Assembly (NCBI RefSeq): GCF_001530125.1
Contig: NZ_LDUG01000002.1
Location: 82,049-146,048 of the forward strand
Source: Thiobacillus denitrificans
GTDB taxonomy: Bacteria > Pseudomonadota > Gammaproteobacteria > Burkholderiales > Thiobacillaceae
Reading direction: 5' to 3'
DNA length: 64,000 nt
In this document: one piece after another, positions 56,636 through 64,000 of the stretch
Layout: each line of letters begins with the position of its first letter
Position numbering within the stretch: position 1 is the first letter of the stretch
The notes under the pieces: generated by a model
Database searches by the model: none
What the model saw: the letters and a program-made list of their open reading frames with translations, nothing else
What the model was told of the DNA's origin: nothing
Program-made: the position numbers and the translations under genes

Positions 56636-57031
56636 TTACGCAACCACGCACAGGACTTCACCACCCACTCCCTGGGCGCGGGCACGGCGATCAGTCATTA
56701 CGCCACTCGACGTGGACACAATGGCGACACCCAGGCCATTCATCACTCGCGGCAGATCTTCTGCGCCCTTGTAGACGCGAAGACCAGGCTTGCTTACACG
56801 CTCGATGCGCTCGATAACCGGACGGCCAGCGTAATACTTAAGCTGAAGTTCGAGTTCAGGTTTGCCAGCTTCGCCACGAATGGCAAAACCATCAATATAG
56901 CCCTCATCCTTCAACACCTTGGCGATAGCCACTTTGACCTTGGAAGAAGGCATCGTGACAGCCCCTTTTTCAACCGCTTGTGCATTGCGGATGCGGGTCA
57001 GCATGTCCGCGATGGGATCACTCATACTCAT
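56636..57031 (-). CDS. rpsH: 30S ribosomal protein S8
   Basis: 131 residues: [20 protein letters not shown], and the C-terminal [20 protein letters not shown] motif. S8 is the translational repressor of the spc genes in E. coli. Confidence 0.98.
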   Translation of the reverse strand: MSMSDPIADMLTRIRNAQAVEKGAVTMPSSKVKVAIAKVLKDEGYIDGFAIRGEAGKPELELQLKYYAGRPVIERIERVSKPGLRVYKGAEDLPRVMNGLGVAIVSTSSGVMTDRRARAQGVGGEVLCVVA

Positions 57032-57043
57032 ATTATTTGCCCC

Positions 57044-57349
57044 TTACCAGCTTGCCTTGACGATGCCCGGGATCTCGCCCCGCATCGCATACTCACGCAG
57101 CTTGCCGCGCGCCAGGCCAAACTTGCTGAACACGCCACGAGGACGGCCCGTCAACTGGCAGCGATTGCGCTGGCGCACCGGACTGGAATTCCGCGGCAGC
57201 TCTTGCAATGCCTTGTATGCCGCCATGCGATCTTCATCGCTGGTCTGTACGCTGGCAATTGCAGCTTTGAGGTCAGCACGCTTGGCAGCATATTTTTTCA
57301 CCATGCGCGCGCGCTTTTCTTCGCGATTAATCAAGGATAACTTGGCCAT
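57044..57349 (-). CDS. rpsN: 30S ribosomal protein S14 (zinc-free type)
   Basis: 101 residues: [20 protein letters not shown] and [20 protein letters not shown]. Lacks the zinc-binding cysteines of the short form. ATG at 57349; residues further upstream belong to rplE sequence in another frame. Confidence 0.97.
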   Translation of the reverse strand: MAKLSLINREEKRARMVKKYAAKRADLKAAIASVQTSDEDRMAAYKALQELPRNSSPVRQRNRCQLTGRPRGVFSKFGLARGKLREYAMRGEIPGIVKASW

Positions 57350-57356
57350 GCCTACC

Positions 57357-57896
57357 TCAATTCTTGAACGGGAAACTGAAGGCAGCAAGCAAAGCTCGCG
57401 CTTCTTCATCAGTCTTGGCGGTGGTGGTGATCGTAATGTTCATCCCACGCAACGCATCAATCTTGTCGTACTCGATCTCAGGGAAAATAATCTGTTCCTT
57501 GATGCCCATGTTGTAGTTACCACGGCCATCAAAGGACTTCCCTGAAACACCGCGGAAGTCACGGATGCGAGGAATTGCCACCGTAACCAGACGATCCAGA
57601 AACTCGAACATCTGCACACGTCGCAGGGTCACCATGCAGCCCACGGGATAATCTTCACGGATCTTAAAGCCCGCAATCGATTTTTTCGACTTGGTGACGA
57701 CCGGTTTCTGACCAGCGATCTTGCGCATGTCAGCCACCGCATGATCCATCACCTTCTTGTCAGCCACCGCCTCACCAACCCCCATGTTCAGGGTGATCTT
57801 CTGGATACGGGGAACCTGCATGACAGACTTGTACCCAAACTGTTCAATCAGTTTTGGCACGACTGTCTCACGATAAATTTCTTGAAAACGCGCCAT
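57357..57896 (-). CDS. rplE: 50S ribosomal protein L5
   Basis: 179 residues: [60 protein letters not shown]. Binds 5S rRNA. Confidence 0.98.
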   Translation of the reverse strand: MARFQEIYRETVVPKLIEQFGYKSVMQVPRIQKITLNMGVGEAVADKKVMDHAVADMRKIAGQKPVVTKSKKSIAGFKIREDYPVGCMVTLRRVQMFEFLDRLVTVAIPRIRDFRGVSGKSFDGRGNYNMGIKEQIIFPEIEYDKIDALRGMNITITTTAKTDEEARALLAAFSFPFKN

Positions 57897-57898
57897 GA

Positions 57899-58222
57899 TT
57901 ACCCCTGTGCGTCAACCATTTCGCCGTTGGACTTGTATACACGCACCTTGCGGCCGTCCTCCAGCACCTTGTAACCCACGCGATCAGCCTTCTGCGTGCC
58001 AGCATTGAACAATGCGACATTTGAAGCCTGAATCGGCATTTCCTTTTCGACGATCCCACCCTGGATGTTGCGCATGGGGTTCGGCTTCTGATGTTTCTTG
58101 ACGCGATTCACGCCTTCAACCAGCACATGATCATTGTCAAAAACCTTGAGCACAATACTGCGCTTACCCTTGTCTTTCCCGGTCAGGACAATCACCTGAT
58201 CACTTCTACGAATACGTGCCAT
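57899..58222 (-). CDS. rplX: 50S ribosomal protein L24
   Basis: 107 residues with a KOW motif near the start: [20 protein letters not shown], then [20 protein letters not shown]. Confidence 0.97.
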   Translation of the reverse strand: MARIRRSDQVIVLTGKDKGKRSIVLKVFDNDHVLVEGVNRVKKHQKPNPMRNIQGGIVEKEMPIQASNVALFNAGTQKADRVGYKVLEDGRKVRVYKSNGEMVDAQG

Positions 58223-58231
58223 GACTCCCCC

Positions 58232-58600
58232 TTACAGAACCTCGGGCGCCAGCGAGACGATCTTCATGAACTTCTCGGTACGCAACTCACGGGTAACCGG
58301 CCCGAAGATACGGGTGCCGATCGGCTCTAATTTGTTGTTCAACAGCACTGCGGCATTGCCATCAAAGCGCACCAGCGACCCATCCGGGCGCCGCACGCCT
58401 TTGGCAGTGCGAACCACAACAGCGGTGTAGACGTCGCCTTTTTTCACGCGGCCGCGCGGCGCAGCATCCTTGATGCTGACCTTGATGATGTCACCAACGC
58501 CAGCATACCGCCGACGGCTGCCACCCAACACCTTGATGCACATAACCGAGCGCGCACCCGTGTTGTCCGCTACGTCCAATACGGACTGCATCTGAATCAT
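58232..58600 (-). CDS. rplN: 50S ribosomal protein L14
   Basis: 122 residues: [40 protein letters not shown] and [14 protein letters not shown] core. First gene after the internal spc promoter, with a leader of about 140 bases. Confidence 0.98.
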   Translation of the reverse strand: MIQMQSVLDVADNTGARSVMCIKVLGGSRRRYAGVGDIIKVSIKDAAPRGRVKKGDVYTAVVVRTAKGVRRPDGSLVRFDGNAAVLLNNKLEPIGTRIFGPVTRELRTEKFMKIVSLAPEVL

Positions 58601-58751
58601 TTAATTGCCTCCAACTTAATCCACCACGCTTTAATCAAAACAGCGGCGGTTAGTTTTGGATCCCGTTCGGGAGAAAATCCCGCAATACGCGGAACTACTT
58701 GAGTCAGCGAACCGGACTAAAACCAACCGGCTCACTACCGGAAAACGCGAA

Positions 58752-58780
58752 ATTATACCGAGTCTTTCCTTTTCGCGCAA
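58752..58780 (-). promoter_or_regulatory. Internal sigma-70 promoter (spc) between rpsQ and rplN
   Basis: Minus strand TTGCGC (58780-58775), 17 bases, TATAAT (58757-58752). It stands in a 183-base gap, by far the largest in this part of the cluster, exactly where the E. coli spc operon begins. Confidence 0.8.
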
Positions 58781-58783
58781 GCA

Positions 58784-59047
58784 CTAAACGCGCGCGCGTT
58801 CAATCAACTTGCTAACTGTCCACGCCTTGGTGCGCGACAGCTTGCGTGATTCTTCAATCTGCACCATATCACCCTCATGAAACTCGTTGCTTTCATCGTG
58901 AGCGTGATATTTTTTGGACAGTCGAATAATCTTGCCGATAACCGGATGCTTGACACGACGCTCGACCAATACGGTAACCGTCTTGTTCATCTTGTCACTT
59001 ACCACGCGCCCACTCAGGGTACGCACCATTTTCTTGATTTCAGTCAT
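58784..59047 (-). CDS. rpsQ: 30S ribosomal protein S17
   Basis: 87 residues: [57 protein letters not shown]. Last gene of the S10 part; overlaps rpmC by ATGA. Confidence 0.97.
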   Translation of the reverse strand: MTEIKKMVRTLSGRVVSDKMNKTVTVLVERRVKHPVIGKIIRLSKKYHAHDESNEFHEGDMVQIEESRKLSRTKAWTVSKLIERARV

Positions 59048-59241
59048 GCTTGACCCGCCTTCTCGCGCATAATCGTCTTGACGCGGGCAATATCGCGACG
59101 CAATTTGCCCAGGTCGGCAGTTTTGGTCGACTGCTGGGTGGCCACCTGCATACGCAGCGCAAAGTGGGCACGCAACAGGGACTCAAGTTCCTGTTTCAGT
59201 TCTGCGGCATCCTTGCCGCGCATTTCTTTTGTGTTCATCAC
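59044..59241 (-). CDS. rpmC: 50S ribosomal protein L29
   Basis: 65 residues, two long helices: [20 protein letters not shown] and [20 protein letters not shown]. The second Met may be the true start. Confidence 0.96.
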   Translation of the reverse strand: MMNTKEMRGKDAAELKQELESLLRAHFALRMQVATQQSTKTADLGKLRRDIARVKTIMREKAGQA

Positions 59242-59658
59242 TTAGCTCCCGATCATGCGGGTCACGAAGGTTGTCGCGATCGGCAGTTTGGCAGCCGCCA
59301 GGCGGAAGGCCTCGCGCGCCAGCGTTTCGTTCACGCCATCCATTTCGTACAAAACCTTGCCCGGCTGAATTTCAGCGACGTAGTATTCCGGCGCACCTTT
59401 ACCATTACCCATCCGGACTTCGGCCGGCTTACGCGAAATCGGCTTGTCCGGAAAAATACGGATCCAGATGCGGCCGCCACGTTTGATGTGGCGGGTCATT
59501 GCGCGACGCGCAGCTTCGATCTGACGAGCCGTCAAACGACCACGACCGACCGCCTTGAGACCAAAGTCGCCAAAACTCACATCAGCGCCTCGGGTTGCCA
59601 TTCCGGTATTACGGCCTTTCTGTTCCTTGCGGAATTTTCTTCTAGCTGGCTGCAGCAT
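59242..59658 (-). CDS. rplP: 50S ribosomal protein L16
   Basis: 138 residues: [40 protein letters not shown] and [20 protein letters not shown]. Overlaps rpsC by 17 bases. Confidence 0.98.
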   Translation of the reverse strand: MLQPARRKFRKEQKGRNTGMATRGADVSFGDFGLKAVGRGRLTARQIEAARRAMTRHIKRGGRIWIRIFPDKPISRKPAEVRMGNGKGAPEYYVAEIQPGKVLYEMDGVNETLAREAFRLAAAKLPIATTFVTRMIGS

Positions 59659-60346
59659 GTTTCACTCCTGGTTTCTTGCCGCGCTTTTCCTGTTCGGCCA
59701 CCACAGGCTGCTCTCCACGAGCGAGCGTATCGCCCTTGTATACCCACACCTTGACGCCGATGATGCCGTAGGTGGTCTTCGCTTCGGCAAACCCATAGTC
59801 GATGATGGCGCGCAGGGTGTGCAGTGGCACACGGCCCTCGCGATACCATTCGGAACGGGCGATTTCCGCACCATTCAAACGGCCGGCGCTCATGATCTTG
59901 ATACCTTGCGCACCCAGGCGCATGGCATTCTGCATGGCACGCTTCATGGCGCGACGGAACATCACACGTTTTTCGAGTTGCTGTGCGATGCCATCAGCAA
60001 TGATCTGGGCGTCCGTCTCAGGCTTGCGCACTTCTTCAATATTGACATGCACCGGCACCGACATCAGGCGCGCAAGTTCGCCGCGCAGCACTTCGATGTC
60101 CTCGCCTTTTTTGCCGATCACCACACCAGGGCGGCCGCTGAAAATCGTGATGCGTGCGTTTTTCGCCGGACGCTCAATGACCACCTTGGAAACTGACGCA
60201 TGGGCGAGCTTCTTTTTCAGATAGTCACGAACCTTGATGTCCTCCAGCAGGGTGCTGGAAAAGTTGCGGTTCGAACCGTACCATTTGGCCGTCCAGATAC
60301 GCTGAACACCAAGGCGGAACCCGATCGGGTGTATTTTTTGTCCCAT
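59642..60346 (-). CDS. rpsC: 30S ribosomal protein S3
   Basis: 234 residues: [22 protein letters not shown] domain with [20 protein letters not shown], and C-terminal [20 protein letters not shown]. Confidence 0.98.
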   Translation of the reverse strand: MGQKIHPIGFRLGVQRIWTAKWYGSNRNFSSTLLEDIKVRDYLKKKLAHASVSKVVIERPAKNARITIFSGRPGVVIGKKGEDIEVLRGELARLMSVPVHVNIEEVRKPETDAQIIADGIAQQLEKRVMFRRAMKRAMQNAMRLGAQGIKIMSAGRLNGAEIARSEWYREGRVPLHTLRAIIDYGFAEAKTTYGIIGVKVWVYKGDTLARGEQPVVAEQEKRGKKPGVKHAAAS

Positions 60347-60355
60347 GGCGCTTCC

Positions 60356-60688
60356 TTAATCCCCAACCGTCACACTGATGTGACAGGTCGGCTTAGTAAT
60401 ACGGTTGCCACGGCCTTTGGCACGGGCAGTGAAGCGCTTCAGCACGGTACCCTGATCAACGAGAATCGTCTTGACCTTAAGGGTATCAATGTCCGCACCT
60501 TCGTTGTGCTCGGCGTTGGCTATCGCCGACTCGAGCACTTTCTTGATGATGCCCGCACCTTTTTTAGGACTGAAGGCCAGGATATTCAGCGCCTTCTCCA
60601 CGCGAAGACCCCGGATCTGGTCAGCGACCAGGCGGCCTTTCTGTGCGGACAGTCGCGTACCACGCAAAATTGCAGAAACTTCCATCAT
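60356..60688 (-). CDS. rplV: 50S ribosomal protein L22
   Basis: 110 residues: [20 protein letters not shown], then [20 protein letters not shown] and the beta-hairpin [17 protein letters not shown], which lines the exit tunnel. Confidence 0.98.
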   Translation of the reverse strand: MMEVSAILRGTRLSAQKGRLVADQIRGLRVEKALNILAFSPKKGAGIIKKVLESAIANAEHNEGADIDTLKVKTILVDQGTVLKRFTARAKGRGNRITKPTCHISVTVGD

Positions 60689-60695
60689 GCGGTCC

Positions 60696-60971
60696 TTATC
60701 TCTTAGCCTTCTTGTCCGCGACGTGACCCTTGAAGGTGCGCGTCAGGGAAAACTCACCCAGTTTGTGGCCGACCATGTTCTCGGTCACGAATATCGGCAT
60801 ATGCTGGCGGCCGTTATGGACCGCAATTGTCAGGCCGATAAAGTCGGGCAACACGGTGGAACGGCGCGACCAGGTCTTGATCGGGCGCTTGTCGTTGGTG
60901 CCGCGAACGGCTTCAATTCTTTTCAGCAGATGCCCGTCAACGAAGGGGCCTTTTTTAATTGAACGTGCCAT
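60696..60971 (-). CDS. rpsS: 30S ribosomal protein S19
   Basis: 91 residues: [40 protein letters not shown] and [18 protein letters not shown]. Confidence 0.98.
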   Translation of the reverse strand: MARSIKKGPFVDGHLLKRIEAVRGTNDKRPIKTWSRRSTVLPDFIGLTIAVHNGRQHMPIFVTENMVGHKLGEFSLTRTFKGHVADKKAKR

Positions 60972-60986
60972 ATATCTCTACCTCTA

Positions 60987-61814
60987 TCAGCGCGCGTTGC
61001 GGCGGCGGACAATCATGTTGGAGGTGCGCTTGTTGCTACGGGTACGGTAACCCTTGGTCGGGGTACCCCACGGGCTCACCGGATGACGACCTGCCGCGGT
61101 GCGGCCTTCGCCACCACCATGCGGGTGATCACACGGGTTCATCACCACACCACGCACCGTGGGACGGATACCACGCCAACGGTTTGCACCCGCCTTGCCA
61201 ATCGAACGCAGGCTGTGTTCCTCGTTACCCACCTCGCCAAGCGTGGCGCGACAGTCAACGTGCACCTTGCGGATTTCACCCGAGCGCAGACGCAGCTGAG
61301 CATAACTGCCTTCGCGTGCCAGCAACTGGACCGAGGTTCCGGCAGAACGCGCGATCTGCGCACCCTTGCCCGGCATCATCTCGATACAGTGCACCGTGCT
61401 GCCGACCGGAATGCTGCGCAGCGGCAGACAGTTGCCCGCCTTGATCGGCGCGTCAACGCCATTCAGCAACTGCGCGCCAACCGCAATGCCGCGCGGCGCA
61501 ATGATGTAGCGGCGCTCACCATCGGCATAACACAGCAATGCCAGGTGCGCAGAACGGTTAGGGTCATACTCGATATGCTCGACCTTGGCGGAAATGCCGT
61601 CCTTGTTGCGACGGAAATCCACCACACGGTAATGCTGCTTATGGCCACCACCCTTGTGACGCACCGTGATATGGCCATTGTTGTTACGGCCTGAACCGCG
61701 CTTCTTCGGCTCGAGCAGCGGCGCGTACGGCGCGCCTTTATGCAGGCCTTCTGTTACGACCTTGACGAGCGCACGGCGCCCGGCAGAGGTGGGTTTAACT
61801 TTAATCAGTGCCAT
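60987..61814 (-). CDS. rplB: 50S ribosomal protein L2
   Basis: 275 residues: [40 protein letters not shown], and the peptidyl-transferase-near loop [20 protein letters not shown]. Confidence 0.98.
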   Translation of the reverse strand: MALIKVKPTSAGRRALVKVVTEGLHKGAPYAPLLEPKKRGSGRNNNGHITVRHKGGGHKQHYRVVDFRRNKDGISAKVEHIEYDPNRSAHLALLCYADGERRYIIAPRGIAVGAQLLNGVDAPIKAGNCLPLRSIPVGSTVHCIEMMPGKGAQIARSAGTSVQLLAREGSYAQLRLRSGEIRKVHVDCRATLGEVGNEEHSLRSIGKAGANRWRGIRPTVRGVVMNPCDHPHGGGEGRTAAGRHPVSPWGTPTKGYRTRSNKRTSNMIVRRRNAR

Positions 61815-61825
61815 GGTTTTCTCCC

Positions 61826-62131
61826 TTACTGACCGGACGCGAAGTCGATGTCCTGACCCTGCTTCAGGGTGACATACGCTTTCTTCCAGTTGTCACGGCG
61901 ACCCGTGACACGACCGGAGCGCTTGACCTTGCCCTTGACGTTCAGCACCTGCACACCCGTAACTTCAACCTTGAACAGGCTGGCCACTGCCGCGCCAATC
62001 TCCTGCTTGGTCGCGCTGGGCAACACACGAAAAACAACTTGATTCAGCTTGTCCGCAATGCGCGTGCTCTTTTCGGAGATCACCGGCGCGAGAATGACTT
62101 TGAGCAAACGCTCTTGACTGATCGCACCCAT
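61826..62131 (-). CDS. rplW: 50S ribosomal protein L23
   Basis: 101 residues: [40 protein letters not shown]. Starts on the last base of rplD. Confidence 0.97.
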   Translation of the reverse strand: MGAISQERLLKVILAPVISEKSTRIADKLNQVVFRVLPSATKQEIGAAVASLFKVEVTGVQVLNVKGKVKRSGRVTGRRDNWKKAYVTLKQGQDIDFASGQ

Positions 62132-62748
62132 TACACCATCTCCTCAAACTGTTTCACCGCTGCCGCCGTGATCAACACGTTGCCGAATTTGACCAGACTC
62201 CACGGGTCAGCCTGATGCGGCTCGACCACATAGACATTCGGCAGATTGCGCGACGACAGCCACAGGTTGTCATCAATACTGTCCGCAATAATCATGACCT
62301 TGCCGTAACCCATCGATTTCAGCTTGTCAGCAAGCACCCGGGTCTTGGGCGACTCGATGCCAAGAGTTTCCACCACCTTGATCTTGCCATCGCGAGCCAG
62401 TTGCGACAGGATGGACGCCAGGCCCGCGCGATACATCTTGCGATTGACCTTGTGGGTAAAGTTTTCGTTCGGCTTGTTCGGGAAGGTGACACCACCCCCG
62501 CGCCAGATCGGGCTCGATGTGCGGCCGGCACGTGCACGGCCAGTGCCTTTTTGGCGCCACGGCTTGTGCGTGGAGGCACTCACTTCAGCACGCGTTTGCT
62601 GCGCACGGTTACCGCTGCGCGCATTCGACTGGAACGCGGTCACCACCTGATGTACCAGCGCCTCGTTGTAGTCGCGACCGAAGGTTTCATCGGAGGCAGC
62701 CAGGCTGGACACCTGCTGACCCTGCTCATTAATGACGGTCAAATCCAT
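62131..62748 (-). CDS. rplD: 50S ribosomal protein L4
   Basis: 205 residues: [40 protein letters not shown]. In E. coli L4 represses the S10 operon. Shares one base with rplC. Confidence 0.98.
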   Translation of the reverse strand: MDLTVINEQGQQVSSLAASDETFGRDYNEALVHQVVTAFQSNARSGNRAQQTRAEVSASTHKPWRQKGTGRARAGRTSSPIWRGGGVTFPNKPNENFTHKVNRKMYRAGLASILSQLARDGKIKVVETLGIESPKTRVLADKLKSMGYGKVMIIADSIDDNLWLSSRNLPNVYVVEPHQADPWSLVKFGNVLITAAAVKQFEEMV

Positions 62749-63392
62749 TAGGCACCCCCTTTCACTGCCGGGCGCACCACCACATGACCACCCTTCGAAC
62801 CCGGAACAGCACCCTTCAGCAGCACCAGACCACGCTCAGCATCAACGCGAACGACTTCAAGATTCTGCTTGGTACAGGTCACAGCACCCATATGGCCAGA
62901 CATGCGCTTGCCCGGGAACACACGACCGGGATCCTGCGCCATGCCGATGGAACCCGGCACGTTGTGCGAACGCGAGTTGCCGTGCGTCGCACGCTGCGAT
63001 TTGAAGTTGTGGCGCTTGATGGTGCCCGCAAAGCCCTTGCCCTGCGTCACACCAGTGACGTCCACCTTCTGACCAGCCGAAAAGACTTCGACAGAAACCG
63101 CAGCACCCGCTTGGTATTGAGCAGCCTCATCAGCCGACACGCGAAATTCACGCATCAGCTCTGCAGCATCCACACCCGCTTTGGCGAAATGGCCAGCCTG
63201 TGCTTTGGTGACACGGCTATTGCGACGCGTGCCATAGGCAACCTGCACCGCGAAATAGCCATCATTTTCTGACGTGCGAACCTGAGTCACACGATTGTTT
63301 GACATTTCCAGCACTGTCACCGGAACGGACGCACCGCTCTCAGTGAAAATGCGGGTCATGCCGACCTTACGGCCAACGAGCCCGATACTCAT
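62748..63392 (-). CDS. rplC: 50S ribosomal protein L3
   Basis: 214 residues: [40 protein letters not shown] and [23 protein letters not shown] at 63392. Confidence 0.98.
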   Translation of the reverse strand: MSIGLVGRKVGMTRIFTESGASVPVTVLEMSNNRVTQVRTSENDGYFAVQVAYGTRRNSRVTKAQAGHFAKAGVDAAELMREFRVSADEAAQYQAGAAVSVEVFSAGQKVDVTGVTQGKGFAGTIKRHNFKSQRATHGNSRSHNVPGSIGMAQDPGRVFPGKRMSGHMGAVTCTKQNLEVVRVDAERGLVLLKGAVPGSKGGHVVVRPAVKGGA

Positions 63393-63484
63393 TTTTGTAT
63401 GTCCTATCTCAAGCAAGCGACCTAAGCCACTCGCAAGGGTTGTAGGTGCCGATTACAATTGACCGGCGACTATTGATGCTACTG

Positions 63485-63512
63485 AAGGGGCAGCAGTATA
63501 CCTGCGCCCCTT
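63485..63512 (-). promoter_or_regulatory. Stem-loop in the rpsJ-rplC gap
   Basis: AAGGGGC and GCCCCTT (7-bp stem, 14-base loop) lie just after rpsJ in a 125-base gap. No T-run follows, so it is more likely a regulatory or processing structure than a terminator. Confidence 0.35.
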
Positions 63513-63517
63513 GATTT

Positions 63518-63826
63518 TTACAACTTGATTTCGACGTCCACGCCAGCCGGCAAGTCCAGCTTCATCAGGGCGTCCACCGTTTTGTCGGTGGGGTCCATGA
63601 TGTCCATCAGTCGGCGATGGGTACGGATTTCGAACTGGTCGCGCGAGGTCTTGTTGACGTGCGGCGAACGCAGCACGTCAAAACGCTCGATCGAGGTCGG
63701 CAGGGGAACCGGGCCCTTGACCACTGCGCCGGTGCGCTTGGCCGTTTCCACGATTTCGAGCGCCGACTGGTCGATCAGTTTGTAGTCGAACGCCTTCAGG
63801 CGGATGCGGATTTTCTGGTTTGTCAT
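63518..63826 (-). CDS. rpsJ: 30S ribosomal protein S10 (NusE)
   Basis: 102 residues: [40 protein letters not shown] and [20 protein letters not shown]. Also the NusB partner in antitermination. Follows tuf by 8 bases. Confidence 0.98.
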   Translation of the reverse strand: MTNQKIRIRLKAFDYKLIDQSALEIVETAKRTGAVVKGPVPLPTSIERFDVLRSPHVNKTSRDQFEIRTHRRLMDIMDPTDKTVDALMKLDLPAGVDVEIKL

Positions 63827-63834
63827 GGTTGTGC

Positions 63835-64000
63835 TTACTCTTCGATCTTCGCAACGACGCCGGCACCAACGGTGCGGCCGCCTTCGCGGATGGCAAAACG
63901 CAGACCTTCGTCCATGGCGATCGGCTGAATCAGCGACACCTTGATGCTGACGTTGTCGCCCGGCATCACCATCTCGGTCCCTGCCGGCAATTCAATGCTG
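63835..64000 (-). CDS. tuf: Elongation factor Tu, C-terminal end (5' part outside window)
   Basis: 55 codons up to a TAA stop: [40 protein letters not shown] and [13 protein letters not shown], the invariant C-terminus of EF-Tu domain 3. The window edge cuts the gene. Directly upstream of rpsJ as in many betaproteobacteria. Confidence 0.97.
   Translation of the reverse strand, partial: SIELPAGTEMVMPGDNVSIKVSLIQPIAMDEGLRFAIREGGRTVGAGVVAKIEE

Overview
The window is 64 kb of GC-rich DNA with compact, proteobacterial gene order. The ribosomal cluster ends rpmJ-rpsM-rpsK-rpsD-rpoA-rplQ, and there is a betaproteobacterial-type porin, an aspS-nudB neighbourhood and a ribE-ribBX-ribH-nusB-thiL-pgpA run. 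Together with a nitric-oxide-sensing regulator (NsrR type), class III (anaerobic) ribonucleotide reductase, oxygen-independent ubiquinone synthesis (UbiT/U/V), a DsrC-like protein and a SulP transporter, this suggests a facultatively anaerobic, denitrifying, probably sulfur-oxidising betaproteobacterium of the Thiobacillus/Sulfuricella sort. The genus is an inference from gene content, not from a search.

Left part (1-20 kb) is rich in anaerobic metabolism. A split class III ribonucleotide reductase (nrdD, a 62-residue glycyl-radical protein, nrdG) is divergent from a hemerythrin, a DUF2249 protein and a polytopic membrane protein. After UspA, SulP and a stand-alone Hen1-type methyltransferase comes a second, related module: nsrR divergent from DUF2249, a membrane protein and an FmdE-like protein, with an NsrR-like site over the promoter. 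A DsrC-like protein, a YIP1 membrane protein, a MarR regulator and an unrecognised 138-residue protein follow. Then comes a six-gene minus-strand operon: nitronate monooxygenase-like, YhcC-type radical SAM, UbiU, UbiV, QueD-like, UbiT.

Middle part (20-49 kb): riboflavin genes, nusB, thiL, pgpA, pncC; a WYL regulator divergent from recA-recX; three small toxin-antitoxin pairs (VapBC, ParDE, HEPN/MNT) around a porin; a cardiolipin-synthase-like, endonuclease-like, nudB, DUF2322-like, aspS, fmdB run; a TonB receptor; ssb and an MFS transporter divergent from uvrA; a decayed toxin-antitoxin pair; a pseudouridine synthase, an alanine-rich lipoprotein, an RND remnant, glycerate kinase and SAM hydrolase. 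This part carries many small repeats: a REP-like family in at least four full copies, two MITE-like elements with terminal inverted repeats, and several short tandem arrays. A remnant of a DUF502-like gene lies between fmdB and aspS next to one MITE.

Right part (49.8-64 kb) is the complete S10-spc-alpha ribosomal protein cluster on the minus strand, running from the end of tuf to rplQ and a strong terminator, with a good internal sigma-70 promoter between rpsQ and rplN. No rRNA, tRNA, CRISPR array, prophage or complete insertion sequence was seen.
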